Below are positions 32,812-41,154 of a stretch of 64,000 nucleotides of DNA, piece after piece. This stretch comes from Blastococcus carthaginiensis (lineage in GTDB: Bacteria > Actinomycetota > Actinomycetes > Mycobacteriales > Geodermatophilaceae), in assembly GCF_030731085.1 (NCBI RefSeq), contig NZ_JASNFN010000003.1, forward strand, positions 1 through 64,000. Reading direction: 5' to 3'. The notes under the pieces are model-generated. The model did no database searches. It saw only the letters and a program-made list of their open reading frames with translations, and was not told the origin of the DNA. Numbering within the stretch: the first letter of the stretch is position 1; each line of letters begins with the position of its first letter. Both the position numbers and the translations under genes were made by a program.

Positions 32812-33279
32812 ATGGCCGACCTCCCCGCCGCTCCCTGGCACCCGACCGCCCTGCACCACGTCCGGTTGACGGTCACCGACATCGCCCGCTCGAAGGCCTT
32901 CTACACGCATCTGCTCGGCGTCGGGCCGGCGATCGACTTCAGCGACCTGGCGCACGACCCGGCCGCGCGCCAGGACCCGCATCGGTTCTTCGGCGGTTGC
33001 ACCTACGCCCTGGGCAGCCAGCTCCTGGGGCTGCGCCCGTCCGCGCCCCCGGGAGACCGGTTCGACCCGACGCGCACCGGGCTGGACCACGTCAGCCTGG
33101 CCGTCGACTCGCCCGACGCCCTCCACCAGGCCGCCGACCGGCTCGGCAGCGCTGGGGTCCGGCACGGCCAGGTGAGCGAGCTCGGGGAGCTCGGCATCGC
33201 CATCCTGTCCGTCCAGGATCCCGACGGCATCAACCTCGAACTGGTCGCGACGCTGCCGGCGGCCGGGGCCGGCAGCTGA
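32812..33279 (+). CDS. VOC family protein
   Basis: A 155-residue glyoxalase/extradiol-fold protein. It has two beta-alpha-beta3 modules: LHHVRLTVTDIARSKAFYTHLLG near the N terminus (read in parts), GLDHVSLAVDS in the middle and VQDPDGINLELVA at the end. His and Glu residues sit at metal-ligand positions (LHHV, GLDHV, NLEL). Candidate roles are lyase, isomerase or epimerase. There is no clear Shine-Dalgarno site, and translation may be leaderless. It is divergent from the thiolase gene and shares its upstream region. Confidence 0.7.
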   Translation: MADLPAAPWHPTALHHVRLTVTDIARSKAFYTHLLGVGPAIDFSDLAHDPAARQDPHRFFGGCTYALGSQLLGLRPSAPPGDRFDPTRTGLDHVSLAVDSPDALHQAADRLGSAGVRHGQVSELGELGIAILSVQDPDGINLELVATLPAAGAGS

Positions 33280-33361
33280 CGGCGAGGAAGCCGTCCCGCC
33301 ACCCGGCGGGATCGACACGTCCCATGCCGGCCGCACCTCGAGCCGACGCAAGGAAGGCACG

Positions 33362-33760
33362 GTGCCCCGCTCCCGTGCGGACCGCGCGGTCGAGCCGGCC
33401 TCCAACCCGGCCGGTGCCGTGCAGGGCACCGTGCTGGCCGGCGCGCTGATCGCCGCGCAGAGCGCTCACGAGCCGGTCGACGCCTCCCGGCTGGTCGTGC
33501 TCGTGCTCCTGACGCAGCTCGTCCACTGGCCGGCGCGCGTGTACGCGGAGACGGCCGGCCACCGGGTGGACACGGGACGCCGTCCTGGGTGGCCGGAAGT
33601 CCAGCGCCTGGTCACCGAGGAGCGGTCACTCGTCGGCGCCTCGTCCGGCCCGCCGGCCCTGGTGGTCCTCGCCGGCGTCGCTGGCGCCCCGGTCCCACCC
33701 AGCGGGCATCTCCCGCGCTCCGCGTCCTCCACGGGCGATCCTGGGGGTCTCGGACGGTAG
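33362..33760 (+). pseudogene. truncated small membrane protein
   Basis: A frame starting at a GTG with AAGGAAGG before it begins like a family of actinobacterial membrane proteins I know only as hypothetical (NPAGAVxGTVLxGALIAAxS, then a segment ending in YAExxGxR). The expected first and second hydrophobic helices are visible (TVLAGALIAAQSA; RLVVLVLLTQLVHWPARVYA, in parts). After LVVLAGVAG the hydrophobic C-terminal helices are missing and a Pro/Ser/Gly-rich tail runs to the stop. The gene looks cut short by a frameshift or deletion. The frame may still be expressed. The family call is tentative. Confidence 0.45.
33693..33742 (+). promoter_or_regulatory. possible steroid-box promoter of fadA6
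   Basis: A weak box, TCCCACCCAGCGGGC at 33693-33707 (12 of 15 positions), has its centre at 33700. A poor -10 candidate, GATCCT, starts at 33737, 37 bp away. TAGCGC at 33758 is an alternative -10 without a box at the right distance. This is the least certain member of the set. Confidence 0.3.
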
Positions 33761-33802
33761 CGCGGCCGCGTCCCGGTGGCCGGCACGGCAGGAGGGTTTC
33801 CC

Positions 33803-34966
33803 ATGGCTCGCACGATCGGCACCGCCTACCTCGTCGAGGCGGTGCGCACCCCGGTGGGGCGCCGTGGTGGCGGTCTCTCGGGCATCCACTCCGCCGACCT
33901 CGGTGCCCACGTCCTGCGCGAACTGGTGACCCGCGCCGACGTCGACCCCTCGGCGGTGGACGACGTCGTGTTCGGTTGCGTGGACACCATCGGCTCGCAG
34001 GCCGGCGACATCGCCCGCACCGCCTGGCTGGCCGCCGGGCTGCCCGAGGAGGTACCGGGCGTGACCGTCGACCGCCAGTGCGGCTCCTCGCAGCAGGCGG
34101 TGCACTTCGCCGCCCAGGCGGTGCTGTCGGGCACCGCCGACCTGGTCGTGGCCGGCGGCGTGCAGAACATGAGCGCGCTGCCGATCAGCAGCGCGATGAC
34201 CGCGGGCCACGGGTACGGCTTCCCGGACCCGTTCTCCGGTTCCGCAGGCTGGGTCGCGCGCTACGGCGACCAGCCGATCGACCAGATCCGCTCGGCGGAG
34301 ATGATCGCCGAGAAGTGGGGCATCAGCCGGGCCGACATGGAGGAGTTCTCCGTCGAGAGCCACGTGCGCGCTTTGCGGGCGCGCGCGGAGGGCCGGTTCG
34401 ACCGGGAGATCGCACCGATCGCCGGCGTGACCCAGGACGAGGGCCCGCGCGAGCCGAACTGGGACAAGATCCGCTCGCTGCCGCCGGTGCGCGAGGGCGG
34501 CCGGGTGACCGCCGCGGTCTCCAGCCAGATCTCCGACGGCGCCGCGGCGCTGCTGGTCGCCAGCGAGGAGGCCGTCCGCGAGCACGGGCTCACCCCGCGT
34601 GCCCGGGTCGTGCACCTCTCCGTGCGCGGCGCGGACCCGGTCTGGATGCTCACCGCCCCCATCCCGGCGACGGCGCACGCGCTCGGCAAGGCCGGGCTCG
34701 CCCTCGACGACATCGACCTGGTCGAGATCAACGAGGCGTTCGCCTCCGTCGTGCTGGCCTGGCAGAAGGAGACCGGCGCCGATCTGGCGAAGGTGAACGT
34801 CAACGGCGGCGGCATCGCGCTGGGCCACCCGCTCGGCGCCACGGGCGCCCGGCTGATGACCACCCTGCTGCACGAGCTCGAGCGCACCGGCGGCCGCTAC
34901 GGCTTGCAGACGATGTGCGAAGGCGGCGGTCAGGCGAACGTGACCATCGTCGAACGCCTGGGCTGA
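33803..34966 (+). CDS. fadA6: C/D-ring thiolase FadA6
   Basis: A 387-residue thiolase. The reactive Cys is in GVTVDRQCGSSQQAVHFAAQ (about 93), the catalytic His in GGGIALGHPLGATGARL, and the C-terminal Cys in YGLQTMCEGGGQANVTIVER. The sequence follows M. tuberculosis FadA6 closely (GCVDTIGSQAGDIARTAWLAAGLPEEVPG, read in parts), recalled from memory. FadA6 acts late in degradation of the C/D-ring propionate HIP. The ATG at 33803 follows GGAGGG. It is followed after 39 bp by an LLM-family gene in the same direction. Confidence 0.92.
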   Translation: MARTIGTAYLVEAVRTPVGRRGGGLSGIHSADLGAHVLRELVTRADVDPSAVDDVVFGCVDTIGSQAGDIARTAWLAAGLPEEVPGVTVDRQCGSSQQAVHFAAQAVLSGTADLVVAGGVQNMSALPISSAMTAGHGYGFPDPFSGSAGWVARYGDQPIDQIRSAEMIAEKWGISRADMEEFSVESHVRALRARAEGRFDREIAPIAGVTQDEGPREPNWDKIRSLPPVREGGRVTAAVSSQISDGAAALLVASEEAVREHGLTPRARVVHLSVRGADPVWMLTAPIPATAHALGKAGLALDDIDLVEINEAFASVVLAWQKETGADLAKVNVNGGGIALGHPLGATGARLMTTLLHELERTGGRYGLQTMCEGGGQANVTIVERLG

Positions 34967-35005
34967 GCCGGCGCAGCGATGTCGGGACGACGGGGAGGCT
35001 GACAC

Positions 35006-36085
35006 GTGCGGCTGGCCACCACCCTGCCGCCGGACACCGCCTTGAGCGACGTCCCCGCGGCGGTGCGCCGGGTGGAGCGGCTGGGTTTCGACACGGTGCA
35101 CGTGCCCGAGACGGTGCACGACTCCCTGTCGGTGGCCCTGCTCGCCCTGGAGCACAGCTCGCGGGTCCGGGTCCGGGTCCGGATGACTCTGGCCTTCCCC
35201 CGGAGCCCGATGGTGGTCGCCTACGCCGCCTGGGACCTCGCCCGATTCTCCGGCGGGCGCTTCCAGCTCGGGCTGGCCACGCAGGTGCGGGGCAACATCG
35301 TCGGCCGGTTCTCGATGCCGTGGTCGAACCCTGCCGCGCAGCTGACCGACTACGTGCGCGCTCTGCGGGCCATCTTCGCGACGTTCTCCCGCGGGGGCCC
35401 GCTGCGGTACGAGGGCACCCACTACCGCTTCGACCGGCTGCAGCCCTACTTCAACCCCGGCCCGCTGGACGTGCCGGAACCGGAGATCTTCACCGGTGGG
35501 GTGAACCGGCTCATGTGCGAGCTCGCCGGCGCCGAGGCCGACGGCCTCGTGACGCACCCGACCAACTCCCACCCGCGTTTCCTGCGCGGATCGGTGCTGC
35601 CGTGGCTGGCCGCGGGGGTGGCCACGGCGCAGCGGGTGTCGCGCCCGGTGCTCGTCGTCGGCGCCAAGGCCATCAGCGCGCCGGACGCGCGGTCGCTGCG
35701 CGAGGCCCTCGCCGGGGCCCGGCGGGAGATGGCCTTCCTGTACTCCACGCCCGCCTACCGCCCCACGCTCGCCCTGCTCGGGCACGAGGATCTGGGCGAG
35801 CGGCTCACCCAGCTCATCCGCGATCAGCAGTGGGACGCGTTGCCGGCTGCCCTTCCCGACGACGTCCTCGCCGGCATCGTGCCCGTCGGTACCTACGACG
35901 AGTTCCCGGCGGTGATCGGCGACTGGTACGGCGGGTTGTGCGACGAGCTGTCCATCACCACCCCGGCCGACACCTCCGCCGACGACCGGTTCGCCTCGAT
36001 GCTGGAGGTGGTCCGCGCCGTTCCGGCGGCTCCCGACGGGCTCGCCCTCGCCCAAGCCGCCTCGCCGGCCCCTCCGTCCGGCTGA
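35006..36085 (+). CDS. LLM-class F420-dependent oxidoreductase
   Basis: A 359-residue luciferase-like protein of the actinobacterial TIGR03617-like group. It has FDTVHVPETVHDSLSVAL, WDLARFSGGRFQLGLATQVRG (about 76-96) and PEIFTGGVNRLMCELAG. It probably uses F420. The GTG at 35006 is preceded by GAGGC. Part of its sequence (the WDLARFSGGRFQLG region) recurs as a decayed fragment at 27403-27473. It is downstream of fadA6 and may act on a C/D-ring or side-chain intermediate; this is not proven. Confidence 0.8.
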   Translation: MRLATTLPPDTALSDVPAAVRRVERLGFDTVHVPETVHDSLSVALLALEHSSRVRVRVRMTLAFPRSPMVVAYAAWDLARFSGGRFQLGLATQVRGNIVGRFSMPWSNPAAQLTDYVRALRAIFATFSRGGPLRYEGTHYRFDRLQPYFNPGPLDVPEPEIFTGGVNRLMCELAGAEADGLVTHPTNSHPRFLRGSVLPWLAAGVATAQRVSRPVLVVGAKAISAPDARSLREALAGARREMAFLYSTPAYRPTLALLGHEDLGERLTQLIRDQQWDALPAALPDDVLAGIVPVGTYDEFPAVIGDWYGGLCDELSITTPADTSADDRFASMLEVVRAVPAAPDGLALAQAASPAPPSG

Positions 36086-36091
36086 CCGCCG

Positions 36092-36113
36092 GCTCCGGCC
36101 CGCCCTCCGGAGC
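36092..36113. terminator. stem-loop between LLM and acyl-CoA dehydrogenase genes
   Basis: GCTCCGG at 36092-36098 pairs with CCGGAGC at 36107-36113 around an 8-base loop, between converging stop codons. Confidence 0.5.
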
Positions 36114-37198
36114 TAGAGTCCCGCGGCGGGGGCGAGCTGCCGGCGCAGCTGTTCCGGTGACCCGCCGGTGTGCGCGACGTGCGCGGCGCGCTTGAACCAC
36201 AGGTGGGCGTCGTGCTCCCAGGTGATCGCGATGCCGCCGTGCAGCTGGATGGCCTCGCCGGCGACGGAGGTGAGCGCCTGTGCGCAGACCAGCTTCGCCA
36301 GCGGCGCCACCACGGGCAGCTGCTCCGACGCAGTCGCCACCACTTGCGCGGCGTAGCGGGCGGTCGATGCCGCCGCCTCGACGGCGGTGAACAGGTCCGC
36401 GGTCCGGTGCCGCAGCCCCTGGAACGATCCGAGCACCCGGCCGAACTGGACGCGGGTGCGCAGGTGCTCGACGGTGCAGTCCAGCGCCCGACGTGCCGTT
36501 CCCACCGCCTCGCAGGCCGCGGCGACCGCAGCCACGTCCCGCGCGAACGCCACGGCGTCGGGACCGCCCACCCGTTCAGCGGGCACGCGCTCGAGCCGCA
36601 GGTCCGCGGCCCGACGCGTCTGGTCCATCAACGGAAGGGCCGCCCGGCTCAACCCGGCGGCGTCCCCTGCGACAGCGAACAGCGCCTCCACCCCACCGTC
36701 CACCGCGGCCACCAGGAGAAGATCGGCGGCCCCGCCGTCGATCACCGCAGCTTGGACCCCGGTGAGCAACCAGCTGCAAGCATTTCTCGACGCCACGCAG
36801 CCGACGCGCGGCGGCCACGACCGGTCACCGGGCTCGCGCTGCGCCAGCGCACCCACAGCGCCGTCTCCCAACGCAGGCAGCAGATCGGTGCGGCCGAACC
36901 GCGTCAGCACCTCGGCGACGACGACGGTGGAGGCATAGGGCCCCGGCAGCAGCGCGGCCCCGGCCTCCTCCAGCACGACGGCGACCTCGGCGAAGGTCGC
37001 GCCCGCGCCGCCGAAGGCCTCGGGTACCGACAGCTCGGTCAGGCCCAGGTCCTCCGTCAACTGCCGCCAGAGAGCGTCGTCCCGGCCCGACGGCGATGCC
37101 ATGGCCGCGCGCACGGCCTCGGAGCCGGACGCCTTGGCCAGCAGCGACCGGACGGCGTCGCGCAGGTCGCGTTGTTCCTCGGTGAGCGAGAGGTCCAT
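36113..37198 (-). CDS. acyl-CoA dehydrogenase, partner subunit
   Basis: A 361-residue acyl-CoA dehydrogenase. The N-terminal helical domain starts MDLSLTEEQRDLRDAVRSLL. The middle part is short compared with full-length enzymes. The C terminus has QLHGGIAITWEHDAHLWFKR, the standard QxxGGxGxxxExxxxxxxRD position (read in parts). It is the last gene of the 11-gene C/D-ring operon, 13 bp behind another acyl-CoA dehydrogenase. Steroid acyl-CoA dehydrogenases are often alpha2-beta2 enzymes encoded by adjacent genes, so these two probably form one enzyme (FadE type). Confidence 0.85.
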   Translation of the reverse strand: MDLSLTEEQRDLRDAVRSLLAKASGSEAVRAAMASPSGRDDALWRQLTEDLGLTELSVPEAFGGAGATFAEVAVVLEEAGAALLPGPYASTVVVAEVLTRFGRTDLLPALGDGAVGALAQREPGDRSWPPRVGCVASRNACSWLLTGVQAAVIDGGAADLLLVAAVDGGVEALFAVAGDAAGLSRAALPLMDQTRRAADLRLERVPAERVGGPDAVAFARDVAAVAAACEAVGTARRALDCTVEHLRTRVQFGRVLGSFQGLRHRTADLFTAVEAAASTARYAAQVVATASEQLPVVAPLAKLVCAQALTSVAGEAIQLHGGIAITWEHDAHLWFKRAAHVAHTGGSPEQLRRQLAPAAGL

Positions 37199-37211
37199 CG
37201 GGTCGGCCTCC

Positions 37212-38393
37212 TCAGGCGCAATCGCGGGGCAGGCCGAGGGTGCGCTCGGCGAGGACGTTGCGCTGCACCTCGTTCGAGCCGCCGTAGATGGTGTCGGCCC
37301 GGCTGAACAGGAACAGCCGCTGCTCGTCGGTCAGCTCGTAGGGCAGGCCGCCGGTGACGACGGCGGCCGGACCCTCGACGGCCATGGCCAGCTCGCCCAG
37401 CCGCCGGTGCCAGTTGGCCCACAGCAGCTTCGACACCGACGCCGACCAGGCCGGCGGCTCGCCACCGGAGGTGTCCAGCGTGCGCAGCGCGGTGTACCGC
37501 ATGACCTGCAGGTCCACCCATGCCGAGACGATCCGGTCGGCCAGCACCGGGTCGTCGGCGGCGCCGTTCGAGCGGGCGCGCTCGGTGATGGCGGCGAGCT
37601 CACGGGCGAAGCCGATCTGCTGGCCGAGGGTGGAGACGCCGCGCTCGAACCCGAGCAGGCTCATGGCCACCCGCCAGCCGTTGCCCGGCTCCCCCACCAC
37701 GTCGCCGGCCGCCGCCACGGCACCGTCGAAGAACACCTCGTTGAACTCCGACGTCCCGGTGAGCTGCACGATGGGCCGCACGGTGACGTCCGGCTGGTCC
37801 ATCGGGACGAGCAGGAACGACAGCCCGGCGTGTCGCTGCGATCCCGGCTCGGTGCGGGCGATGACGAAGCACCAGTCGGCGACGTGCGCCAGCGACGTCC
37901 AGATCTTCTGCCCGGTCACCACCCAGCGGTCGTCGTCGAGCACTGCCCGGGTGCCGACGTTGGCTAGGTCCGAACCCGCGTCGGGCTCGGAGTAGCCCTG
38001 GCACCAGAAGTCCTCACCGGCGGCGATCCCGGGCAGGAATCGCGTCTTCTGCTCCTCGGTACCGTGCGCCAGCACGGTGGGCGCCAGCAGCTGCTCGCCG
38101 ATGTGCCCCAGCCGGCCGGGAGCCGCCGCCCGCGCGTACTCCTCGTGGAAGATCACTTGCTGGGTCAAGCTCAGCGCCCGACCGTAGCGAGGGTCGGGCC
38201 AGCCGATGCCGATCCACCCCGCGGCGCCGAGCCGGCGCTCCCAGGCGGCCCGCTCAGCCAGGTGCTCGTGCTCCCGGCCCGGCCCTCCACTCCCCCGCAG
38301 CTCCCGGAAGTCCCCGGAGAGCTCGGTCTCCAGCCAGTCGCGGACCTCTGCCCTGAACGCGGCGTCCGGCGGGAGGTCGGACGCCGCGTTCAC
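37212..38393 (-). CDS. acyl-CoA dehydrogenase, partner subunit
   Basis: A 393-residue acyl-CoA dehydrogenase with the flavin-binding WCQGYSEPDAGSDLANVGT and VTGQKIWTSLAHVADW. Near the C terminus it reads TIYGGSNEVQRNVLAER. The Glu that follows IY in medium-chain acyl-CoA dehydrogenases (IYEGT) is Gly here, so the catalytic base must come from another position, as reported for some steroid-degrading FadE heteromers. The GTG at 38393 overlaps the previous stop (GTGA). It likely pairs with the product of 36113-37198; FadE30 or a FadE31-33-like role in HIP breakdown is possible. Confidence 0.87.
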   Translation of the reverse strand: MNAASDLPPDAAFRAEVRDWLETELSGDFRELRGSGGPGREHEHLAERAAWERRLGAAGWIGIGWPDPRYGRALSLTQQVIFHEEYARAAAPGRLGHIGEQLLAPTVLAHGTEEQKTRFLPGIAAGEDFWCQGYSEPDAGSDLANVGTRAVLDDDRWVVTGQKIWTSLAHVADWCFVIARTEPGSQRHAGLSFLLVPMDQPDVTVRPIVQLTGTSEFNEVFFDGAVAAAGDVVGEPGNGWRVAMSLLGFERGVSTLGQQIGFARELAAITERARSNGAADDPVLADRIVSAWVDLQVMRYTALRTLDTSGGEPPAWSASVSKLLWANWHRRLGELAMAVEGPAAVVTGGLPYELTDEQRLFLFSRADTIYGGSNEVQRNVLAERTLGLPRDCA

Positions 38394-39253
38394 GCGCCGT
38401 AGACGGGGGTCGGCGGCTCGGCCTCGGCCAGCAGGTCCTTGACGACCGGGCCCAGTTCGGAGGGAGACCACTGCCGTCCGGCCTCACGGCGGGGACCGAA
38501 GCGCCAGCCATCGCAGAGCCCGACGCGGTCGGCCTCCACCTCGAAGACCCGGCCGGTGACGAAGCCGGACTCCTCCCCCGCCAGCCAGACGACCAGCGGT
38601 GAGACGTTGGCCGGATCCATGGGGTCGAAGCCGCTCTCCGGCTTGGCCATCGTCTCGGCGAAGACGGCTTCGGTCATCGGCGTCCGGGCCGCCGGTGCGA
38701 GCGCGTTCACCGTGATGCCGTAGCGGGCGAGCTCCACCGCGGCGACCTGGGTCATCGCGACGACGCCGGCCTTGGCGGCGGCGTAGTTGCCCTGCCCGAC
38801 GCTGCCCATGAGCCCGGCCCCGGAGCTGGTGTTCACGATCCGCGCCTCGACCTGCTCGCCGGTCTTGGACCGCTCGCGCCAGTACGCGGCGGCGTGCCGG
38901 AGCGGGCAGAAATGGCCCTTGAGGTCGACGCGAAGCACGTCGTCCCACTCGCGCTCGCTCATCCCGACCAGCATCCGGTCGCGCACGATGCCGGCGTTGT
39001 TCACCAGCGCGTCCAGCCGGCCGAAGGCGTCGACCGCAGCACCGATCAGCCCCTCGGCGGCGTCCCAGTCGGCGACGTCGCAGGCGTGCGCCACCGCGCT
39101 GCCGCCGGCGTCGCGGACCTCCTGGGCAACAACCTCGGCGGCCGCGCCCACGTCGTTGACGACGACGTCGAAGCCGGCGGCGCCGAGCGCCAGGGCGTGC
39201 GCCCGGCCCAGGCCCTGGCCGGCGCCGGTGACGATGACGGAGCGGGCGCTCAC
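38390..39253 (-). CDS. SDR, ChsB1/Hsd4A-like hydroxyacyl-CoA dehydrogenase
   Basis: A 287-residue SDR with TGAGQGLGRAHALALGAAG, NNAGIVRDRMLVGMSEREWDDV (read in parts) and catalytic YAAAK. The NDVGAAAEVVAQEV segment and the extended C terminus (DRVGLCDGWRFGP...PPTPVYGA) recall the dehydrogenase part of peroxisomal-type multifunctional enzymes and Hsd4A/ChsB1 (Rv3502c). These oxidise a side-chain 3-hydroxyacyl-CoA. The GTG at 39253 overlaps the upstream stop and follows GAGGAGAG. Together with the hydratase just upstream it could perform two steps of one beta-oxidation turn. Confidence 0.8.
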   Translation of the reverse strand: MSARSVIVTGAGQGLGRAHALALGAAGFDVVVNDVGAAAEVVAQEVRDAGGSAVAHACDVADWDAAEGLIGAAVDAFGRLDALVNNAGIVRDRMLVGMSEREWDDVLRVDLKGHFCPLRHAAAYWRERSKTGEQVEARIVNTSSGAGLMGSVGQGNYAAAKAGVVAMTQVAAVELARYGITVNALAPAARTPMTEAVFAETMAKPESGFDPMDPANVSPLVVWLAGEESGFVTGRVFEVEADRVGLCDGWRFGPRREAGRQWSPSELGPVVKDLLAEAEPPTPVYGA

Positions 39254-40119
39254 TTGCTCTCCTCGGTCTCGGTCGCACGGCGGGCGTCGCGCATCGAGCG
39301 GGCGTCGTGCCCGCCGAGGGAGTCCGCGCCGACCTCGGCGTTGTGGGCGTGGGCGACGTGGTGCAGCCCGAAGACGGAGTCCATCCCGGCGTGCTGGCCC
39401 ATCAGGTCCTCGGCCTGGTTGATCGCCTTCTTGGTGAGCGCGAGCCCGAGCCGCGGCATGGTCGCGATCCGGCCGGCCAGGTCGGCGACCTCGGCGTCGA
39501 GCCGGTCCCGGGGCACGACCCGGTTCACCATCCCCCACTCCCGGGCTCGGGCGGCGTCGATCCGCTCGCCCAGGTAGAGGAACTCCTTGGCCTGGCGGGT
39601 GCCCATGGCCCAGGGGTGGGCGAAGTACTCGACGCCGGGAATGCCCATGCGCACCACCGGGTCGGCGAAGAAGGCGTCGTCGGAGGCGACGATGAAGTCG
39701 CAGACCCACGCGAGCATCAGCCCGCCGGCGATGCAGGCGCCCTGCACCTGCGCGATCACCGGCTTGGGCAGCTCCCGCCAGCGCCGGCACATGCCCAGGT
39801 AGACCTCGGACTCGCGGGCGTACCGCAGCTCCGCGCCGCTCTTGCCGACGTGGTCCCACCACAGCCCGGCCCTGCGGTCGAACGAGGTGTCGACGTCCCG
39901 GCCGGGAGTTCCGATGTCGTGGCCTGCGCTGAAGTGCTTGCCGGCCGCGCGGAGCACCACGACCTTGACCTCGTCGTCGGCCGCGGCGTCGTAGAACGCC
40001 CGGTCGAGCGCGTAGGTCATCGCCGAGTTCTGCGCGTTGCGGTACTCGGGCCGGTTGAGCGTCACGTAGGCGGTCGAGTCGACCACCTCGTACAGGACCG
40101 GCGGCTGCGGTTCGGTCAT
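39250..40119 (-). CDS. enoyl-CoA hydratase/isomerase family protein
   Basis: A 289-residue crotonase-fold protein. The oxyanion-hole segments are HFSAGHDIG (about 62-70) and VQGACIAGGLMLAWVCD. The usual catalytic Glu after GACIAGG... is not obvious by eye; VRMGIPGVEY follows. An insertion after residue 70 (DVDTSFDRRAGLWWDHVGKS) is typical of some actinobacterial steroid hydratases. The ATG overlaps the stop of the preceding dehydrogenase gene (ATGA). It likely hydrates a side-chain or ring-derived enoyl-CoA ahead of the ChsB1-like SDR. Confidence 0.82.
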   Translation of the reverse strand: MTEPQPPVLYEVVDSTAYVTLNRPEYRNAQNSAMTYALDRAFYDAAADDEVKVVVLRAAGKHFSAGHDIGTPGRDVDTSFDRRAGLWWDHVGKSGAELRYARESEVYLGMCRRWRELPKPVIAQVQGACIAGGLMLAWVCDFIVASDDAFFADPVVRMGIPGVEYFAHPWAMGTRQAKEFLYLGERIDAARAREWGMVNRVVPRDRLDAEVADLAGRIATMPRLGLALTKKAINQAEDLMGQHAGMDSVFGLHHVAHAHNAEVGADSLGGHDARSMRDARRATETEESK

Positions 40120-41150
40120 CGTGCGGCCTCCCAGGGCAGTGCGGACGGGTCGACGGCGGGCGGCAGGCCGAGCGAGTCGGCGACGACGGCGCGGTGGTGC
40201 GCGACGCTCCCCCAGGACGCGGCCAGCGCCCAGGAGCGCTTGACGTACAGGTGCAGGTCGTACTCGACCGTGTAGCCGATGGCGCCGTGCGCCTGGATGG
40301 TGCTGCGGGCGGCGCGCCCGGCCATGTCCGAGGTCATGGCCTTGGCCGCGGCGATGTGCGCCCGCGCCTCGGGGGCGCCCGCGGCCAGCGAGACGGCGGC
40401 CCGCTGGACCACCGGCACGCAGAAGCGCAGGTCCAGCAGGACGTTCGCGAGCAGGTGCTTGACCGCCTGCTGGCTGCCGACCGGGACGCCGAACTGCTTG
40501 CGCTCGCGGGTGTGGGCCACGGCGAGGTCGAGCTGGCGGTGGGCGAGGCCGACCAGCTGCGCGGCGGCGGCGAGTGCACCGCGGAGCCAGGCCCGCTCGG
40601 TCTCCGCGGGATCCGCGGTCAACGAGGTGCCGGCGACGGACGGGGTGCGGGCAGCTGCCCGGCTGCCGTCGACGGTGGCCACCTCCTCCAGGTCCACGCC
40701 GGTGAGGTCGGCGAGCCGCAGCTCCGCGCCCGAACGCACCAGCGCCCGGTCGCTGCAGCCGGCCCACGGCAGGATGCCGGAGCCGGCCAGCTCCGCGGTA
40801 CCCACGAGGTCACCGGCCACGAGCCCGGCCAGGTCGGCCGACCCGACCCCGGCCAGCACGGGTGCGAGGACGGCGACGGTCTCGGCGACGGGCAGCGGCA
40901 CCGCGGCGCGGCCGATCTCCACGAACAGCGGTACGAGGTCGACCTCGGTCAGCCCGAGCCCACCGTCGTCCTCGGGCACCATGGCGCCGAGCAGGCCGAG
41001 GTCCGCGAGCTGCCGCCAGAGCGCCGTCCGGCCCTTGTCCCCTTCCGGGCTCCAGGCGGCGCGCACCACCTCCGGCGGGCAGGCGTCGGTGAGCAGCTCG
41101 CGGACAGCGCCGGCGAGCTCGAGCTGGTCAGGGGTGGGAGCGAATCTCAT
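40116..41150 (-). CDS. acyl-CoA dehydrogenase, partner subunit
   Basis: A 344-residue, short acyl-CoA dehydrogenase (MRFAPTPDQLELAGAVRELL at the start; AHGAIGYTVEYDLHLYVKR near the end). It is Ala-rich and lacks several flavin-contact motifs in the centre, as seen in the non-flavin-binding subunit of heteromeric steroid enzymes. It starts four bases after the stop of the full-length dehydrogenase at 41155-42285, its likely partner. The substrate should be a steroid or HIP-derived acyl-CoA. Confidence 0.84.
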   Translation of the reverse strand: MRFAPTPDQLELAGAVRELLTDACPPEVVRAAWSPEGDKGRTALWRQLADLGLLGAMVPEDDGGLGLTEVDLVPLFVEIGRAAVPLPVAETVAVLAPVLAGVGSADLAGLVAGDLVGTAELAGSGILPWAGCSDRALVRSGAELRLADLTGVDLEEVATVDGSRAAARTPSVAGTSLTADPAETERAWLRGALAAAAQLVGLAHRQLDLAVAHTRERKQFGVPVGSQQAVKHLLANVLLDLRFCVPVVQRAAVSLAAGAPEARAHIAAAKAMTSDMAGRAARSTIQAHGAIGYTVEYDLHLYVKRSWALAASWGSVAHHRAVVADSLGLPPAVDPSALPWEAAR

Positions 41151-41154
41151 CGGG

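Noticed and set aside
33589..36195. 868-codon rightward frame over fadA6 and the LLM gene
   Set aside because: Arg/Pro-rich shadow in another frame of two well-supported genes.
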